Below are positions 13,909 to 14,727 of a DNA stretch of 14,727 bases, piece after piece; positions within the stretch are counted from its first letter, which is position 1, and each line of letters begins with the position of its first letter. The notes beneath the pieces are model-generated. The model ran no database searches. It was not told the origin of the DNA and saw nothing but the letters and a program-made list of their open reading frames with translations. Position numbers and translations under genes: made by a program. The DNA is taken from assembly GCA_050298695.1 (NCBI GenBank), contig JBNKUQ010000081.1:1-14727 (forward strand). Reading direction: 5' to 3'. The DNA comes from CANLBN01 sp050298695 (lineage in GTDB: Bacteria > Pseudomonadota > Gammaproteobacteria > Pseudomonadales > Cellvibrionaceae).

Positions 13909-14727
13909 TCAATGCAGAATTACTGGTTTGTAATACAAGGTAATCAATGCGGCAACGAGCAGCAGTGGTAAACTGCCTAAATTGACAACTTGCCAGCTAA
14001 AGTGATGAAGCAAGACGCCAGAACCAAAAGTAGCGACTGCCGCCAATAGACTAGCAATCAATTCAGCAAAACCTTGTACCTGCCCGCGCTCTTCTGGTAA
14101 GTGGCTGTTGGTCAACATTGTTGATCCTGCCGTATACATAAAATTCCAGCCAATACCCAGCAAAAAAGAACCCACATAAAAATTTACTAATGCGACATCT
14201 GCAAGTGATACAGCTATACACGATAACAAAATCAATATTCCCAAAAGAGTCATGCGATGAGCACCAAATCGATCGACTAACTTACCGGAAAAAAATGAGG
14301 GTAAAAACATGCCTAGCACATGCCACTGGATCACATACGTTGCATCACTCACCTTATGGTAGCAAGCCAACATTGCCAGAGGAGTTGATACCATGATCAA
14401 CACCATCACGCCGTGGCTCACCATACTATTACTGATAGCGGTAATAAAAAGAGGTTGCNNNNNNNNNNAGTAGTGAGCGTCCATTATTATCAGTGCTGTT
14501 GGAAATCAAGGGCTGGCTGGGTATCCATAGACACAATAAAAACGTCATAGCACTCAAGGCAGCGGTGAGAATGTAAGAGCCTGCAAAAACGTAGAGGACT
14601 AACGCGTCTTTTGCCCATAATGCCAATGTGGGGGCGACCAACGCAGCAACAATGCCGCCTGACATCACCCACGCAATGGCTTTACCACGCTTGTCAGGGG
14701 AAACACTGTCCGTTGCTGCAAATCGAT
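13909..14727 (-). CDS. MFS transporter, C-terminal part (cut by the window edge and a gap)
   Basis: The gene runs off the right edge, so the N-terminus is missing; the first visible residues are RFAATDSVSPDKRGKAIAW, a cytoplasmic loop followed by VMSGGIVAALVAP, as in MFS motif regions. Several membrane segments follow, then a polar linker (ISNSTDNNGRSL), the gap, and QPLFITAISNSMVSHGVM. Later segments include IQWHVLGMFLPSFFSGKLVDRFG and EERGQVQGFAELIASLLA. The C-terminus ends KPVILH with TGA at 13909-13911. With 10 N the two sides are in different frames; a gap length divisible by three restores one frame, so I treat the gene as probably intact. The substrate cannot be told from the sequence. 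Confidence 0.8.
14459..14468. other. Assembly gap of 10 N inside the MFS gene
   Basis: Ten undetermined bases lie between codons for GRSL and QPLF. The flanks share no overlap. Reading frames require a true gap that is a multiple of three, so the printed length is not exact. Confidence 0.9.

Noticed and set aside
1..14727. A defence, phage, toxin-antitoxin or biosynthetic system
   Set aside because: All intact genes belong to housekeeping or transport families, or to DUF families in their usual context; the only uncharacterised small gene is coupled to rluA.

Overview
The window reads as chromosomal DNA of a gammaproteobacterium of the Pseudomonadales/Cellvibrionales type. The order hda - DUF2066 gene - (divergent) purM - purN - DUF3108 gene is one I recall from Pseudomonas and relatives. 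The single-copy proteins (Hda, RapA, RluA, SlyD, ArgRS) are all of gammaproteobacterial type. NhaD suggests exposure to sodium, so a marine or brackish setting is likely but not proven. Two runs of N show that this is a scaffolded draft assembly.

Layout. 1-359 holds no intact gene: a short tandem repeat, then a frameshifted and truncated remnant of a methyl-accepting chemotaxis protein that runs into the end of hda. 354-2292 (minus) carries a DUF2066 envelope protein followed by hda. 2293-2833 is a repeat-rich intergenic region ending in the purM promoter. 2834-6332 (plus) is a compact run purM-purN-DUF3108-slyD-MAPEG, closed by a hairpin (6358-6391) shared with the convergent nhaD. 6402-7844 (minus) is nhaD and 7983-10721 (minus) is rapA. 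10762-11189 is repeat-rich and contains a 100-N gap flanked by two identical 77-bp copies, most likely an assembly overlap and not biology. 11190-12034 (minus) is a small Cys/His protein gene overlapping rluA by ATGA. 12128-13876 (plus) is argS. 13909 to the window edge (minus) is the C-terminal part of an MFS transporter interrupted by a 10-N gap.

How the genes fit together. Most genes are housekeeping: control of replication initiation (Hda), purine synthesis (PurM, PurN), RNA polymerase recycling (RapA), RNA pseudouridylation (RluA), tRNA charging (ArgS), folding and metal handling (SlyD), and sodium/proton balance (NhaD). I see no defence island, prophage, integron, CRISPR array or secondary-metabolite cluster. 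I do not claim a new multi-gene system.

The more interesting signals are regulatory and structural. A TAGAATG-plus-GC-rich element recurs upstream of purM, nhaD, rapA and argS. Two divergent promoters at argS and the small gene appear to be completely interleaved. A dispersed repeat is longer than its obvious palindrome. A 16-bp perfect inverted repeat lies inside the end of hda. RapA is shortened inside its motor region.
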